From Alphaproteobacteria bacterium (GTDB lineage: Bacteria; Pseudomonadota; Alphaproteobacteria; Micavibrionales; Micavibrionaceae): 64,000 bases of DNA. The translations under genes and the position numbers were made by a program. The DNA is taken from the NCBI GenBank assembly GCA_018000295.1, contig JAGNKE010000002.1, positions 27,501 through 91,500 on the forward strand. Reading direction: 5' to 3'. Under the pieces are notes generated by a model. The model saw nothing but the letters and a program-made list of their open reading frames with translations. It did not search any database and was not told the DNA's origin. How positions within the stretch are numbered: position 1 is the first letter of the stretch; each line of letters starts with the position of its first letter. Below are positions 8,623 to 16,050 of this stretch, one piece after another.

Positions 8623-9847
8623 GAGAACTCTGAGAGGGAAACGAAGATGATTCTGATTGGGAAAAGTATAGCAAAGAGGAAGAGATCATCAAAAGCGTCA
8701 ACCCGAAATCCAGCGACTTAAAGCTCGCATAAAGCGTAATATCGATGAGAAAAGGCGCCGCCAGGGCAAGTCCGAAAACAGGATTCAAAAAAACCAACCG
8801 CCCCAGAACCCTTGCCAGCCCTGCGATATAGAGGAACGATGAAATCAATCCACAGACCCCGCATTTTAAAAGCATCGTCGTAAAAAAATTATGTGTAAAA
8901 TTTACGCTCACCCCGCCGACAGCCGGGGAATGAAAATGCGCCCCCCATCCCAGACCGAAGAGCAGGCTGAAGGGATTCTGAGCCACAGCGCCCCACACGG
9001 CGGCGGCTTCCTCTGGACGGTTGTTGAATCCAACCTGCTCCGTTTTGCTGAGCAGAGATTCGAAGACGGCCGGTAAAAACACAATAAGCGGCAGAAGAAA
9101 AAGCAAACCGAGCAACACGACAGGAACCATGCGTCCCGGCCTCTGATAAAGATAAAACGCGCCGGTCAGAAAAGCGTATAAAGCCACGGCGCCAAGACTC
9201 GCCCGCTGCGAGGACAGCACAAGCGCCGCCCCGGGAATAAGGCTGACGAAAGCGCAGAGAATCAGAAAGGCAAAAGCCTTGGCGCTTCCCGTGCGGACAA
9301 AACGCTGCATCGGAAAGCCAAGAAGAATAAGAGCGGCGAAGAGAACGGTCGGCATATTCTCCAGATACAACAGCTCATCGCTGCAAAACGGAAGGCACGG
9401 CCCCACCTTCGACAGAACAGAGCGCAATGAAAACAACAGACCGATAACAACGCTGCAAAAAAGAAGAGCGCGCCCATATTGGGGCTTTTGCAATAAAAGC
9501 GGCCAGAGAAAAACCGGAAGAAAAAGAAACAGGAAAGGAACAAGATCGCGCAAAGCCTGTGATACCGGATGCCCGTAAAAAACAGAAAGGCTGAGGCTGA
9601 GCCCAAGCCCGTAGATCAAAAAAACCTGTCCCGAACCATACCAGAACGGCTGGTTTCTCGGCGACCGGAAAAGCGGAAAAACCCCGCCCGCCCCGACACA
9701 CAGCACAAGCAAGGATCCCACCAGAAACTCGGCCCACCCGAGATGATCCGGCGTCGGCGATCCGAAAAAACCATAAATCAGGCAGGCCAGAACGAAAAAC
9801 CCGATCCTGAGATCAGAGAGGCTTATTCCTGTTAGACACGATCCCAT
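8546..9847 (-). CDS. O-antigen ligase/polymerase-like integral membrane protein
   Basis: This is a 433-residue protein with about ten hydrophobic segments and a large hydrophilic loop in the C-terminal half (LLSKTEQVGFNNRPEEAAAVWGAVAQNPFSLLFGLGWGAHFHSP). Such a loop, with conserved R and H residues near GxGWG, is characteristic of the Wzy_C/RfaL (WaaL) family. Its role would be to polymerise repeat units or ligate them to a lipid or protein acceptor in the periplasm. The context, with Wzz, GT4 and GT2 genes, favours a Wzy polymerase, but ligase and polymerase cannot be separated by sequence. Its start codon lies 2 bases from the end of the sulfite exporter-like gene. Confidence 0.72.
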   Translation of the reverse strand: MGSCLTGISLSDLRIGFFVLACLIYGFFGSPTPDHLGWAEFLVGSLLVLCVGAGGVFPLFRSPRNQPFWYGSGQVFLIYGLGLSLSLSVFYGHPVSQALRDLVPFLFLFLPVFLWPLLLQKPQYGRALLFCSVVIGLLFSLRSVLSKVGPCLPFCSDELLYLENMPTVLFAALILLGFPMQRFVRTGSAKAFAFLILCAFVSLIPGAALVLSSQRASLGAVALYAFLTGAFYLYQRPGRMVPVVLLGLLFLLPLIVFLPAVFESLLSKTEQVGFNNRPEEAAAVWGAVAQNPFSLLFGLGWGAHFHSPAVGGVSVNFTHNFFTTMLLKCGVCGLISSFLYIAGLARVLGRLVFLNPVFGLALAAPFLIDITLYASFKSLDFGLTLLMISSSLLYFSQSESSSFPSQSSHASSDHCFHEPSLSSRARCDGAGFA

Positions 9848-9848
9848 G

Positions 9849-10697
9849 TCACATCAAGATCTTGCGCCACATATTAAGCGCAACGATGACAATAAAAACC
9901 GCAAAGATGATCTTGAGCCGCTTGACGCTGACACTGTGCGCCGTCTTCGCCCCGACCGGAGCCATCAACATACTGGCCGGAATCACGCACAGCCACGCGA
10001 GAAAATTGACATACCCGAGAGAAAAGGGTGGCAATCCCTCCTTGCCCAATCCGATATAAACATAGCCCAGAGCCGCAGGTATGGAGATCACAAGTCCGAG
10101 AGCAGAGGCGCTGCCCACCGCGCGGTGGATCGGAACACCGTAAAGACTCATATAGGGAACGCTCAGCGTCGCCCCGCCGATCCCGATCAGGGCAGACAAC
10201 ACGCCGATCACATAACCGGCAAAGCCTGTATAAGGTTGCGGGGGAAGCGCGTCACCCAGCTTATATTTCTGGTGATCCGCCATCATGATCCCGGCAAGAA
10301 ACAGCATCGCCGTCGCAAAAATCATCTTCAGCGCCTCACTGCTCAGATCGCTGGCGACAGCAGTGGCGGAAACAACCCCGATCACGATGCCAACGCCAAG
10401 CTTCCTGACCAGTTCAGGATCGACCGCCCCGCGCTTTTTATGCGCCCGCGCCGAAGACCATCCGGTGGGAATGATGATCGCCAGCGAAGTCCCCACGCAC
10501 ACATGCATAAGGTTCTCGGTCGAAAAACCGAACTTCTCACTCAACCCCTCGAAAATCAGATAAAGACCGGGAACAAGAATGATCCCGCCGCCTACACCGA
10601 GTAATCCCGCCAGAAAACCTGCGAAACAGCCCAAAAGCAAAAAACTGCCGCTCAGAAACAATAGATCAAAAGACGAAAAATCAGCGACCAGGCTCAT
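9849..10697 (-). CDS. TauE/SafE family permease
   Basis: This 282-residue protein has about eight membrane segments arranged as two homologous halves. Each half opens with a glycine-rich helix: GFLAGLLGVGGGIILVPGL in the first and GVLSALIGIGGATLSVPYM in the second. This duplicated GxGGG pattern is the hallmark of the TauE/SafE (DUF81) family, which is associated with export of sulfite, sulfoacetate or other small anions. It ends directly before the polysaccharide ligase-like gene, but a functional link to polysaccharide is not evident. Substrate unknown. Confidence 0.88.
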   Translation of the reverse strand: MSLVADFSSFDLLFLSGSFLLLGCFAGFLAGLLGVGGGIILVPGLYLIFEGLSEKFGFSTENLMHVCVGTSLAIIIPTGWSSARAHKKRGAVDPELVRKLGVGIVIGVVSATAVASDLSSEALKMIFATAMLFLAGIMMADHQKYKLGDALPPQPYTGFAGYVIGVLSALIGIGGATLSVPYMSLYGVPIHRAVGSASALGLVISIPAALGYVYIGLGKEGLPPFSLGYVNFLAWLCVIPASMLMAPVGAKTAHSVSVKRLKIIFAVFIVIVALNMWRKILM

Positions 10698-10735
10698 AAA
10701 CTACCCATATCACCGATTAACATCGACGAAAATAA

Positions 10736-10760
10736 TAAAGGCGTGTAAAACACGCCTTTA
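10736..10760 (-). terminator. Rho-independent terminator of the gene at 10783-11391
   Basis: A perfect 10-bp stem (TAAAGGCGTG / CACGCCTTTA) encloses a 5-base loop. Read on the minus strand it is followed by TTATTATTTT. It lies 23 bases past the stop codon of the leftward lysine-rich secreted protein. Confidence 0.85.
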
Positions 10761-10782
10761 TAAAAAAACATCTATACTGTAA

Positions 10783-11391
10783 TCAATCTGGAAGATTGAA
10801 AACGCGCTTGGACCCACTATCAAGGGTCTTCTTGCGGAACTTCACGCCCTTCTTGCTCTTTGAATCGTCTTCAACATCGCCGCCCGCGGCTTGCTCCTTG
10901 GGTTGGCCAACGCTATTCATTTGCTCAGCCGCCTTTTCTGCCTCTTTTTCGGCTTTCTTTTTGGCCTTGCGAGCCTTCTTGTTAGCCTCTTCAGCAGCAT
11001 CATCCTCATCGAACCTGTTAATCCCTATAGTCGCCGCATTCATATGCTTTCTTTGTTTAGAAGAAAAAGCCAGAGCATTCTTTGTATCGCTCACGCGGTT
11101 ACTGATGATCTTGCTGTCAAGAACCTTCCAGGCTTTCGGCATTTGGGCTTTCTGATAGCGTATACCGCTGCTGACCTTGGACTTGCTCCCTTTATCGCTA
11201 AGATAAGGTACGGTATAGCCCTCACCCTCAACAGGAACTCCGTTATAAACATTGGTGCGCCCCTGACTGTCCTTAGTGGTTTCAACATTCTCATCTGTAA
11301 CAAACAACTGCGTCTTGGCCCCCGCCATAAAGACAGGCTGCCCAGCTAGTACCAGAGCGGCCAGAACAGCAGGAAGAAGAATTTTTCTCAT
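10783..11391 (-). CDS. Secreted lysine/alanine-rich protein of unknown function
   Basis: The protein has 202 residues. I chose the ATG at 11391 rather than the longer frame because it has an AAAGG ribosome site just upstream and starts a signal peptide (MRKILLPAVLAALVLAGQPVFMAGA). The mature part begins with a polar region and has a short charged helical stretch (EEANKKARKAKKKAEKEAEKAA) near residues 130-155, then a basic tail. I do not recognise a family. The strong positive charge and predicted export suggest a role in the periplasm, perhaps binding an envelope polymer, but this is inference only. It forms its own transcription unit with a strong terminator. Confidence 0.7.
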   Translation of the reverse strand: MRKILLPAVLAALVLAGQPVFMAGAKTQLFVTDENVETTKDSQGRTNVYNGVPVEGEGYTVPYLSDKGSKSKVSSGIRYQKAQMPKAWKVLDSKIISNRVSDTKNALAFSSKQRKHMNAATIGINRFDEDDAAEEANKKARKAKKKAEKEAEKAAEQMNSVGQPKEQAAGGDVEDDSKSKKGVKFRKKTLDSGSKRVFNLPD

Positions 11392-11611
11392 GATTCGGAA
11401 CCTTTCAAACAGATTTCCACACTCATAACATAACAGATTCTTACCTGCTCTGGCAAAAGCCGAATACAGGAAGAACCATAAATCCTGCCCGTTTCGTGAA
11501 TATGTTAATTGTTTTTTAAGCTTTTCCGGCGAAGATACACTTAATTTCCGTAACTCAGAATGAGGGGGAGTAAGCGCCGGACAGGTAGCAGCAGAGTGTG
11601 GAGTAGAGTAT

Positions 11612-12274
11612 ATGTTACTGAATATAAAGAAATTTTTAAAGGAAGCCGGGATCACCGAAGCCCTCTACCCGGGCAAGCGGCTGGTCAAAAAATGCAAAAT
11701 CCCGGGAGAATATAAAAGCCACAGCGTGATCTTCGACTGGCGCGACCCCGACAAATTAAGGCTGGAAGTCAAGGCCGGACTGACGGGCAAAGACCCGGAA
11801 AACAAGGAATTAAGAAAATACCCGGTCAGCCTCCAGACGCCGACCTATGTCGAAATCGACACGAAAAGTGAGAAAAAATCCGAAGATGAAGAAGGCGAGG
11901 AGGGAAAATCCTCCGGTAAAAGCGGCGGCGGCGGAAAACAGCCGAAAATAAAAAAACTTGAAGAAATTGAGGTTATCGCAGCCCGTTTCGGAGACAGCGC
12001 CGAAGGACGGGTACCCGAACAAGGCTCGGTCACCGAAGTCGTCGTCATGGGCCTGCAGGTCGCAAAAGAGGCCTTCGAAACGATCATGTCCGAACTCGCC
12101 AAGCAGATCAACCATGCCGTGATCGCCACGACGGAACTGCTGGCCAAGGCCGGAGAACTTGTGACTCGCGTCCAACCACCGAGTTTCCTGAAGCCCAAGG
12201 GCGACGAAACAGCGAAATACAAGTACGACCGCGAAAAGAACGCGGACATAGGATTCAGGCCGACCTTCGGCTAA
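11612..12274 (+). CDS. Hypothetical protein with a basic/acidic low-complexity hinge
   Basis: This 220-residue protein has no signal peptide. Residues 1-85 look like a folded domain with alternating strands (HSVIFDWRDPDKLRLEVKAG). Residues 86-115 are a flexible linker (SEKKSEDEEGEEGKSSGKSGGGG). The rest contains a helical segment with hydrophobic heptads (VAKEAFETIMSELAKQINHAVIATTELLAKAGELV). A GGAG lies about 9 bases before the ATG and a strong terminator follows the stop, so it is a monocistronic gene. I recognise no family and propose no function. Confidence 0.7.
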   Translation: MLLNIKKFLKEAGITEALYPGKRLVKKCKIPGEYKSHSVIFDWRDPDKLRLEVKAGLTGKDPENKELRKYPVSLQTPTYVEIDTKSEKKSEDEEGEEGKSSGKSGGGGKQPKIKKLEEIEVIAARFGDSAEGRVPEQGSVTEVVVMGLQVAKEAFETIMSELAKQINHAVIATTELLAKAGELVTRVQPPSFLKPKGDETAKYKYDREKNADIGFRPTFG

Positions 12275-12297
12275 ATACTATTAGGATCATCAATAAG

Positions 12298-12330
12298 CGC
12301 CCCGACCTCTAAAGGTTCGGGGCGTTTTTT
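12298..12330 (+). terminator. Rho-independent terminator after the 11612-12274 gene
   Basis: An 11-12 bp GC-rich stem (CGCCCCGACCT / AGGTTCGGGGCG) with a 4-base loop is followed by six T residues, 24 bases after the stop codon. Confidence 0.9.
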
Positions 12331-12388
12331 ATGTGGAAAGCGCCACGCGAATAAAGCAAACTGGCCGCAGGTTAAAATCAGGCGATCC

Positions 12389-13198
12389 ATGACCGAAGAC
12401 GACGACACCCCTCCTCCAAAAACGAACGGCAAGGACCACGGCCATATCGTCTCCTTCCCCTCCCCCGGTGAGCGTGAACGCATCCGCCGCGAAAAACAGC
12501 AGGCGGAGGAACAAAAACGCCGCGACGAAAAGTCATGGCAGAAAGCCTACAAGGACAAACAGAAGAGCGAAAAAGTGCCGTTCTTTACCGGCCGCATAAA
12601 AAAAATCCCGCCCTTCACAAAATATGCGGTCCTGACCCTGGTCATCATACATCTGCTAACAAACCTGCTCCCCCAGGAAACATACGCGCAGATGATAATA
12701 CTCCTAGCCTTCATTCCTGGAACCTATACTGGTGCTACGGAATGGCAGTGGAGCGCCCTGATCTCTCCACTGACAAGCCTTGTCATCCATTTCGGCTGGA
12801 TGCATTTCGTCTTGAACGCCTTCATGTTGCTCGTAACAGGATTCTTTTTTGAGAAAACGTTCGGCGCCCGCCGCGCCTTGATGTTTTTCATCGTTTGCGG
12901 CCTAGCCGGAAACCTGATGTATTTCATCATAAACCCTTTTTCACCCCATCCGGTCGTAGGAGCCTCCGGCGCCATCGACGGCTTCTTTGCAATCTTCCTC
13001 ATCATGAACTGGGCGCGGATGCCCCTCCCGCCGCATATGCGAAAGCGCGGCCATGCGCCGATTCTGATCTTCTGGTGCGCGATGACGATCGTCCTCGGTC
13101 TAGTATTTCAGAACACGGCGTGGGAGGCTCATCTGGGCGGCCTTCTCGCCGGCTGGGGCATCTTCGAACTCTGGAACCGCGGATTCATCAAGGCCTGA
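12389..13198 (+). CDS. Rhomboid family intramembrane serine protease
   Basis: This 269-residue membrane protease cleaves transmembrane substrates. After a charged cytoplasmic N-terminus of about 75 residues it has six hydrophobic helices. The catalytic dyad is visible: Ser193 in GASGAIDG on the fourth helix and His248 in AHLGG on the sixth. The HFGWMHFVLNAF motif of the second helix supplies the oxyanion His/Asn. All key residues are present, so the enzyme should be active. It is monocistronic between a hypothetical gene and a convergent secreted protein, which gives no hint about the substrate. Confidence 0.92.
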   Translation: MTEDDDTPPPKTNGKDHGHIVSFPSPGERERIRREKQQAEEQKRRDEKSWQKAYKDKQKSEKVPFFTGRIKKIPPFTKYAVLTLVIIHLLTNLLPQETYAQMIILLAFIPGTYTGATEWQWSALISPLTSLVIHFGWMHFVLNAFMLLVTGFFFEKTFGARRALMFFIVCGLAGNLMYFIINPFSPHPVVGASGAIDGFFAIFLIMNWARMPLPPHMRKRGHAPILIFWCAMTIVLGLVFQNTAWEAHLGGLLAGWGIFELWNRGFIKA

Positions 13199-13210
13199 GA
13201 GAGCAAAGCC

Positions 13211-14374
13211 TCACTCCATCTCGACCCAACCGATGAAGGCTTGCAAAGACTCAATTTTGATTTCAGTCCATTGTCCTGAATCCGCGCTCCAGATAGCCAG
13301 GCCCTCGTGGTCCTCAGAATCAAAGTATTGAAGAGCCACATGTCCCTCCGAAGTTTTGATCTCTGAATACCTGTAAGCTCCAATGACTTTTCCCTTATAG
13401 AGAATTTTAGGATGATCTGAATTGTCTTGTTCATATATTTCTGCCACAAATTCGTGACCAAACTCTACGTATGGCTGCCGAAGATTTCCTCTGATTTCAG
13501 CGAATGTTTTGGTCCTAGGATTTATTTTGTACTGGGAATCTCCATAAGTATAGACGATCAGGCCATCATCTTCTCGGGCCAACCATGCATAACCAAAACG
13601 ATTATCCCCCAGGTTAAGATATATTTTGACCAGTGGCGTAATATTGCCGCTTAAATCGACCGTGACAATCTCCCCGTCGGAACGCTGAGTAACCGCAGTG
13701 TCATTATTGAGCCATGTATGCGGAAAATCGTCTGGCGAGCTTTCCGTTTGAAGTCCGTCAGCCAGAACCTTTGTTTCTTCTGCGGTATTCAAAACCAAAC
13801 GAAAACCGGAATCGTGCTGCTCAGTGGTCAGGGTCTTCTGAAAATCAGGAGAAAATACCCCCCACAGCGACCAGTGTTTGAAATGCTTCTCCTGCTCAGC
13901 GGTCGCTTTTCCGTAGGTATGTTTGTTCAGGTCGTAAATATAGATATCCGTCCCGCTCTCGCCCGCAGCATAAACGATCTGATCGTCAAGAATCTTAACC
14001 CGTCGCCCGGTGTAATAGACATCTTCGCCCTCCCCCGACCGCATATGCTCATATTGGTAACCATCATGAATGACCTTTCGTTCCTTGAGATCATAAATCC
14101 TCTCGCCGATAATAAGATACCTGTTTTGAACGATTTCACTCGGATCGAAATAGCCGTCAAAAACGGCCGGAAACTTGTCATCCACCTTAAGCCTCGAATA
14201 CTCCTCCTTGGAAACAACGCCGTTGGTGAATTTATAAACCATGAGATTCTGCTCTTGGCAGCCCGACTCCTCCTCATACTTCGTGCAATCGGAAAAAATC
14301 AGCGCCTTGGCAGCAAATGCCGGACAAGACAAAGTTGCAAGAAAAAACGCCAAATTAAAAGCACGAAAGATCAT
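13211..14374 (-). CDS. Secreted protein of unknown function, probably beta-propeller-like
   Basis: The protein has 387 residues counted from the ATG at 14374, where a signal peptide starts (MIFRAFNLAFFLATLSCPAFA). The frame extends further upstream but that part lacks a sensible leader. The mature protein is rich in short beta-strand segments with Asp/Gly turns (IYDLKERKVIHDGY, IYIYDLNKHTYGK, LAIWSADSGQWTEI), reminiscent of WD40/TolB-like propellers. I cannot name a family. Cysteines occur only near the N-terminus of the mature chain. It ends 12 bases from the rhomboid gene on the other strand. Confidence 0.65.
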   Translation of the reverse strand: MIFRAFNLAFFLATLSCPAFAAKALIFSDCTKYEEESGCQEQNLMVYKFTNGVVSKEEYSRLKVDDKFPAVFDGYFDPSEIVQNRYLIIGERIYDLKERKVIHDGYQYEHMRSGEGEDVYYTGRRVKILDDQIVYAAGESGTDIYIYDLNKHTYGKATAEQEKHFKHWSLWGVFSPDFQKTLTTEQHDSGFRLVLNTAEETKVLADGLQTESSPDDFPHTWLNNDTAVTQRSDGEIVTVDLSGNITPLVKIYLNLGDNRFGYAWLAREDDGLIVYTYGDSQYKINPRTKTFAEIRGNLRQPYVEFGHEFVAEIYEQDNSDHPKILYKGKVIGAYRYSEIKTSEGHVALQYFDSEDHEGLAIWSADSGQWTEIKIESLQAFIGWVEME

Positions 14375-14491
14375 CACGACACCTGCCCGTAAACCGATGT
14401 AAAAATCTATCAGACGAACAGCAGAAACTTCAAAACAAATCCGGGAGCGTGTGGAGTGTCGCCCCCGGATCCGCACTCACTGATCAAACCG

Positions 14492-14797
14492 TCAGGATTT
14501 CAAGGCGGCATGAAGCTTGTCCTTGTAGTCATGACAAGCCTCCATCGCCTGCATCTTGTGCTCGATACACTTGAGCATCGCTTCGACGGCGACCTTCGCC
14601 ACCGCATCCAGCTTCTTGCCCATCTTGGCCTCAAGCTCCTTCTTCATCTTCTCTTTGAGAAGCTCATGCTTCGCGCATTTGGCCAGACACAGCAGATCTT
14701 CGGCCCATGTGCATTCCTCGGACTTCCCGGAATCGCATGATCCCTTGCCGCTATCGCAGCTCTCGGTGGAACAGCTATTCTCATTGCAATCGCCCAT
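14492..14797 (-). CDS. Small cysteine-rich protein, divergent from an HxlR regulator
   Basis: This 101-residue cytoplasmic protein has nine or more cysteines. The N-terminus has a repeated Ser/Cys motif (SCSTESCDSGKGSCDSGK), followed by CxxAxC and an amphipathic, Lys/Glu-rich helix carrying two further Cys. A very good ribosome site (AAGGAG) precedes the ATG. The cysteine spacing suggests metal binding or redox chemistry, but I recognise no family. It is transcribed away from the HxlR-type regulator at 14937 across a 139-base spacer with repeated GATACTA elements, so it is a plausible target of that regulator. Confidence 0.72.
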   Translation of the reverse strand: MGDCNENSCSTESCDSGKGSCDSGKSEECTWAEDLLCLAKCAKHELLKEKMKKELEAKMGKKLDAVAKVAVEAMLKCIEHKMQAMEACHDYKDKLHAALKS

Positions 14798-14867
14798 ATG
14801 GGGTCTCCTTCTTGGGGGTTAAAATTCGCCGGATGTTTGATCCGGCCCGCTCACCATGCGAAATAAA

Positions 14868-14928
14868 GGATACTATTGGCAAGTACGTACATTTTTGATA
14901 TGTAGATACTATAAAGATACTAATAGAG
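14868..14928. promoter_or_regulatory. Candidate HxlR operator region
   Basis: Three copies of GATACTA (starting near 14869, 14905 and 14916) and the perfect palindrome GTACGTAC near 14883 lie between the divergent Cys-rich gene and the regulator gene. HxlR/YodB-type regulators bind short TACT-containing half sites. The assignment is inferred from position and repetition. Confidence 0.45.
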
Positions 14929-14936
14929 GATTCCCA

Positions 14937-15332
14937 ATGGCTGAGCCGCATAAAAAAAATTCCGAAGAAGTCTGCTTTACCGAGATGGTCCCGGACGATT
15001 GCCCCGTCCTGACCTCCATCCGCATCATCGGCGGCAAGTGGAAAATTCCGATTCTCTATACGTTGCGGAATGAAACTCTCCGCTTTAATGAGTTGCAGAA
15101 AGCCCTCCCCGGCGTCACCCAGAAAATGCTCACCCAGCAGCTCCGCGAACTGGAGAAAGACGGGTTGGTGATCCGCAAGGTCTTCGCGCAGGTGCCGCCG
15201 AAGGTCGAATACACCATCACCCCGCTGGCCCGCAAACTGGAACCGATCCTGAATGAACTCTGCAACTGGGGGTCCGAGTATCTGAAAATCGTCCACGGCA
15301 TCGAGGAGACGGATTGCAGCCAGAGTGCATGA
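14937..15332 (+). CDS. HxlR family winged-helix transcriptional regulator
   Basis: This DNA-binding regulator has 131 residues. It carries the HxlR signature CPVLTSIRIIGGKWKIPILYTL followed by LRFNELQKALPGVTQKMLTQQLRELEKDGL (recognition helix) and YTITPLARKL (wing). Two cysteines precede and start the domain (EVCF and DDCP), positions that serve as redox or electrophile sensors in some family members. I chose the ATG at 14937 because AGAGGA lies just upstream. It probably controls the divergent Cys-rich gene and itself. Confidence 0.9.
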   Translation: MAEPHKKNSEEVCFTEMVPDDCPVLTSIRIIGGKWKIPILYTLRNETLRFNELQKALPGVTQKMLTQQLRELEKDGLVIRKVFAQVPPKVEYTITPLARKLEPILNELCNWGSEYLKIVHGIEETDCSQSA

Positions 15333-15413
15333 TTCTCCTTGCCAGAGGGGCGGAGCGCATGAAAAACTAGGCGCTATGATCGATATTTAATGCGCCCTCT
15401 GAAAGGAAATTTT

Positions 15414-15893
15414 ATGCCCGCCCGTCGCCACAATAAACGCTTGCTCATTCTCTCCGCCGTGCTTGCCTGCCTGAGTGTTCCTGTTCAGGCCCAGCCCGCG
15501 CCGCAACCCGCCGCTCCAGCGGCAACCGCCTCAACGGACCCGTCCGCCGACCCGAACTACCAATACACCGCCGCATGGTTGGCCGATATCTGCCGCCCGG
15601 CTGTGAAAACATGGGAAAAAACCAAGGCCGGCGGAACGGTCGAACCGCACGAGGTCAAGGATTTTGAGGATTGCATGATGTATCTCAGCGGCTTCCGCGA
15701 TGGCTACGACTATCTTCACAAGCCTGTAGAAAATCAGCCGATCTTCTGTATCCCCAGCGAGGTCGTCACCGGAAAACTCGCGCAGGCCTTCCTCTCCCAT
15801 ATCGACCTCTACGCTGATGCCGGAGCAAAAAATATCGTGGACGGAATCGGCGCGGCTTTTGGCGAAGCCTACCCGTGCCCGAAAGCGAAATAG
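15414..15893 (+). CDS. Secreted Rap1a/Tai-like small protein
   Basis: This is a 159-residue exported protein. The ATG at 15414 starts a signal peptide (RLLILSAVLACLSVPVQAQ) and is followed by a Pro/Ala-rich linker. The mature core has the pattern C...DFEDCMMYLSGFRDGYDY...FCIPSEVVTGKLAQAF...AFGEAYPC, that is, four cysteines around YLxGFxxG and CIP. That matches the Rap1a/Tai fold, first known as T6SS immunity proteins but widespread as general periplasmic proteins. No effector gene is adjacent, so an immunity role is not supported. The 5' UTR holds an inverted repeat (15344-15360 with 15390-15400). The stop is 7 bases from the hairpin element at 15901. Confidence 0.65.
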   Translation: MPARRHNKRLLILSAVLACLSVPVQAQPAPQPAAPAATASTDPSADPNYQYTAAWLADICRPAVKTWEKTKAGGTVEPHEVKDFEDCMMYLSGFRDGYDYLHKPVENQPIFCIPSEVVTGKLAQAFLSHIDLYADAGAKNIVDGIGAAFGEAYPCPKAK

Positions 15894-15900
15894 GGAAAAC

Positions 15901-16050
15901 TTAGGGTCAAAACTCACGGCTTTTATAAAGTCAGCGAAAACACGGGCTTTCGAGAACCGCATCGCAGAATACATGGACGTATTTGAGAAGCGGAAGCGAA
16001 GAAAGACCGTGTTTGCAGGTCTTTAGAAAATCTGTGGGTTTTGACCCTAG
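15901..16050. mobile_element. 150-bp palindromic MITE-like element
   Basis: The ends are 17-bp inverted repeats (TTAGGGTCAAAACTCAC on the left, CTAGGGTCAAAACCCAC read inward from the right; 15 of 17 match). The pairing continues through the interior (AAAGTCAGCGAAAACACGG with CCGTGTTTGCAGGTCTTT, then CTTTCG/CGAAG, CCGC/GCGG, AATAC/GTATT), so the whole unit can fold into one long imperfect hairpin. It codes for no convincing protein. The right end lies inside the 3' end of hemY and provides its TAG stop. Confidence 0.65.

Noticed and set aside
15414..15893. Type VI secretion immunity protein
   Set aside because: The Rap1a-like fold is present, but no effector or T6SS gene is adjacent, so an immunity role is not supported.
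15817..16026. 69-codon frame across the 150-bp element
   Set aside because: It runs through the palindrome and its coding potential is not supported by any ribosome site or family.
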